Of a stretch of 7,324 bases of DNA, positions 6,334 through 7,324 are shown piece after piece. The notes beneath the pieces are model-generated. The model saw nothing but the letters and a program-made list of their open reading frames with translations, did not search any database and was not told the DNA's origin. Position numbers and translations under genes: made by a program. Source of the DNA: Eubacteriales Family XIII. Incertae Sedis bacterium (GTDB lineage: Bacteria > Bacillota_A > Clostridia > Peptostreptococcales > Anaerovoracaceae); NCBI GenBank assembly GCA_031278145.1, contig JAITLA010000040.1:1-7324 (forward strand). Reading direction: 5' to 3'. Numbering within the stretch: position 1 is the stretch's first letter; the number at the start of each line of letters is the position of its first letter.

Positions 6334-6821
6334 TATTGTATCACGGATCGTACACCGTTATCAAAACGCCGGATCTGTCGTTTTCCCGGCGCAGAACCGA
6401 TTTCGGCAGGGGTTTTTATCTCACGCCCTTGCGGGAGCAAGCGGTGCGTTGGGCGGAGCGCTTTCTCCGCGAACGCGGTACGGCCGTCTTGTCGCTGTAC
6501 GCGTTTTTGCCGAAGCCGGGCGACGGCTTGCCCCCCGAAAAAAAGATCCTCGAATTTGGCGCCTACGACTTGGCGTGGCTGAATTTCATCACGGATTGCC
6601 GATTGGGCCGTCCCGTCGATACGGAATGGGATTTGGTCATAGGCGGTGTTGCCAATGATAAGGTGTTTGACACGCTTCAGCTCTATTTCGACCGATTGAT
6701 AGGCGCTGAGGAGGCAATCGGGCGGCTTCGGTACGGCAAGCCGAACCTCCAATACTGCTTCAAGAGCCAAGCCTTGATTGACGATTATCTGCGATTCGCG
6801 GATTCGGAGGCCTTGCAATGA
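6330..6821 (+). CDS. DUF3990 protein, ADP-ribosyltransferase-like fold, possible toxin
   Basis: This 163-residue cytosolic protein has motifs I associate with DUF3990: MILYHGSYTVIKTPDLSFS at the N-terminus, DFGRGFYLT (24-32), LAWLNFITDCRLG (81-93), DLVIGGVANDKVFDT (101-115) and LQYCFKSQALIDDYL (140-154). YHGS followed by GRGFY resembles the His (His5) and Tyr (Tyr30) motifs of PARP-like H-Y-E ADP-ribosyltransferases. The third catalytic position probably falls at Gln141 in LQYCF rather than the Glu of true PARPs; whether that is normal for the family or a loss I cannot tell. If active it would use NAD to modify a macromolecule, but no target can be read from the sequence. The ATGA overlap at both ends means it would be made together with its two DUF3791-like neighbours. 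Its own Shine-Dalgarno is weak (GGGG at 6317-6320), so translation may depend on the upstream gene. Confidence 0.8.
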   Translation: MILYHGSYTVIKTPDLSFSRRRTDFGRGFYLTPLREQAVRWAERFLRERGTAVLSLYAFLPKPGDGLPPEKKILEFGAYDLAWLNFITDCRLGRPVDTEWDLVIGGVANDKVFDTLQLYFDRLIGAEEAIGRLRYGKPNLQYCFKSQALIDDYLRFADSEALQ

Positions 6822-7060
6822 TAGCGAACCGTACCCTTGTCGGGCACAAATGCGCCGGCGTCATCAACGCCTATGCGGAGTTTGCGGGCATCCCGCTCCG
6901 CGAGGCCTTTGACGTGTTCTACAAATCGAGGCTGTATACGGAAATCCGCGACGGCATTTCCGATATGCACTGTCGCAGCGACGGCTACCTCGCGGAGGAA
7001 TTGCAAATCGAGGTGAACGCCGCCAATCCGCCGCCCGCCGATATTCCCGCGCACCCGTGA
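6818..7060 (+). CDS. Divergent DUF3791-like small protein
   Basis: This 80-residue soluble protein has a helical core: GVINAYAEFAGIPLREAFDVF (14-34), then LYTEIRDGISDMHCRSDGYLAEELQIE (39-65). The order helix, RDGISDMHCRSDGYLAEEL parallels the DALHTQGKDYIVREL of the first cassette gene, so I read it as a remote DUF3791 relative. It starts at an ATGA overlap behind a good GGAGG (6806-6810, 7-nt spacing). The last 15 residues (VNAANPPPADIPAHP) are Pro/Ala-rich and lie outside the recognisable domain. The terminating TGA (7058-7060) shares its last two bases with the first copy of the downstream repeat, so the tail may have been set by repeat insertion. Function unknown; a second partner or regulator of the DUF3990 protein is a guess. 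Confidence 0.72.
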   Translation: MIANRTLVGHKCAGVINAYAEFAGIPLREAFDVFYKSRLYTEIRDGISDMHCRSDGYLAEELQIEVNAANPPPADIPAHP

Positions 7061-7085
7061 ACACATGGGGACGGTTCTTTTGTGT
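7059..7085 (+). repeat. 27-nt repeat unit, copy 1 (direct)
   Basis: Copy 1 begins GAACACATGGGGACGGTTC and ends TTTTGTGT. Terminal ACACA and TGTGT are complementary and could close a weak hairpin. It begins within the stop codon of the preceding gene. Confidence 0.92.
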
Positions 7086-7105
7086 ATTGGGCAGGTTTGG
7101 CACTT

Positions 7106-7132
7106 GAACACACGGGGACGGGTCTTTTGTGT
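7106..7132 (+). repeat. 27-nt repeat unit, copy 2 (direct)
   Basis: This starts 47 nt after copy 1. It differs by CACG for CATG in the left arm and GGGT for GGTT in the middle. It is followed by the same second unit (TTTGGGCAGGTTTGGCACT) as the other direct copies. Confidence 0.92.
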
Positions 7133-7153
7133 TTTGGGCAGGTTTGGCACTGA

Positions 7154-7180
7154 GTACACACGGGGACGGTTCTTTTGTGT
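7154..7180 (+). repeat. 27-nt repeat unit, copy 3 (direct)
   Basis: This starts 48 nt after copy 2 with GTACACACGGGG. It is followed directly by the 51-bp direct repeat (copy A), which contains the second unit extended to a longer block. Confidence 0.92.
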
Positions 7181-7181
7181 T

Positions 7182-7324
7182 TTGGGCAGGTTTGGCACTG
7201 TGGCCCGTGCCGGTAAATCGCGCAATTCCAACATTGTATGTGTTACACAAATGAACCGTCCCCATGTGTTCTGTTGGGCAGGTTTGGCACTGTGGCCCGT
7301 GCCGGTAAATCGCGCAATTCCAAC
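7182..7324 (+). repeat. Perfect 51-bp direct repeat, period 92
   Basis: Positions 7182-7232 and 7274-7324 are identical over 51 bp, from TTGGGCAGGTTTGGCACTG to the CAATTCCAAC that reaches the window edge. Each copy contains GGCAC and GTGCC, able to form a 5-bp stem with an 8-nt loop. The second copy may continue beyond the window, so the total size is unknown. Confidence 0.9.
7245..7271 (-). repeat. 27-nt repeat unit, inverted copy 4
   Basis: The reverse complement of this stretch matches copy 1 at 26 of 27 positions, differing only by A for T in the TTCTTTT tract. It sits between the two 51-bp direct repeats, so copy 3 and copy 4 could pair into a long stem enclosing copy A. Confidence 0.9.

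Larger units (their letters stand above)
7061..7324. repeat. Non-coding composite repeat array running off the window edge
   Basis: This whole gene-free stretch is built from two interleaved elements: a 27-nt unit (ACACNNGGGGACGG core) and a GGGCAGGTTTGGCACT unit, present first as about 47-48-nt composite direct repeats and then as a longer block with one inverted 27-nt copy. The open frames across it on the minus strand are only translations of the repeats. It is not a CRISPR array because the 'spacers' are themselves repeated. It resembles dispersed REP-type intergenic elements (GGGGACGGTTC-type) that I recall from Clostridia, some associated with Y1 REP transposases, but no transposase is in this window. 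Confidence 0.75.

Noticed and set aside
6785..7265. Minus-strand open frames with recurring PNLPKTQK-like peptides
   Set aside because: The peptides are just the translation of the DNA repeat units, and the frames overlap the third cassette gene antisense.
7059..7324. CRISPR-like array
   Set aside because: The intervals between the 27-nt units are themselves conserved, spacing and orientation are irregular, and there are no cas genes in the window.

Overview
The window reads as a piece of a GC-rich bacterial chromosome, most likely a member of Bacillota class Clostridia. This is inferred from gene style: a clostridial-type SerC, a DacF-like D,D-carboxypeptidase with a single C-terminal anchor and basic tail, a Clostridia-like UvrC N-terminus, and a DUF3791/DUF3990 gene set of the kind I associate with gut Clostridia. 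No rRNA, tRNA or CRISPR array is visible. All confident genes lie on the + strand.

Layout. Positions 1-275 hold the possible tail of an unidentified upstream gene (ending at 128), then a good extended -10 promoter (161-189) and an untranslated leader of about 80 nt. Positions 276-4009 are a compact run: serC (phosphoserine aminotransferase), an archaeal-type (COG3635) cofactor-independent phosphoglycerate mutase family protein, and a membrane-anchored penicillin-binding-protein-type D-Ala-D-Ala carboxypeptidase. Gaps are 15 nt and then a 1-nt TGATG overlap, so the three are probably co-transcribed. uvrC follows after 26 nt with no visible Shine-Dalgarno sequence. It is complete and carries the [4Fe-4S] cysteines and both nuclease centres, plus a repetitive Gly/Ala/Asp-rich insert.

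After two strong hairpins (6019-6080) comes an accessory module of three very small, translationally coupled genes (6097-7060). These encode a DUF3791 protein, a DUF3990 protein with ADP-ribosyltransferase-like His and Tyr motifs, and a second, divergent DUF3791-like protein. Sampled sequence lines are near 52% GC here against 62-72% in uvrC. Both gene junctions are ATGA overlaps embedded in the same 11-nt string. The module looks like a toxin/antitoxin-like or conflict cassette, but that function is inference.

From the last stop codon to the window end (7059-7324) there is a non-coding repeat array. It contains three direct and one inverted copy of a 27-nt unit, interleaved with a second conserved unit, and a perfect 51-bp direct repeat. 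The array runs off the window edge. The core genes (serine/central metabolism, cell wall, DNA repair) are ordinary housekeeping genes. The most interesting part is the three-gene cassette and the repeat array that begins exactly at its end.
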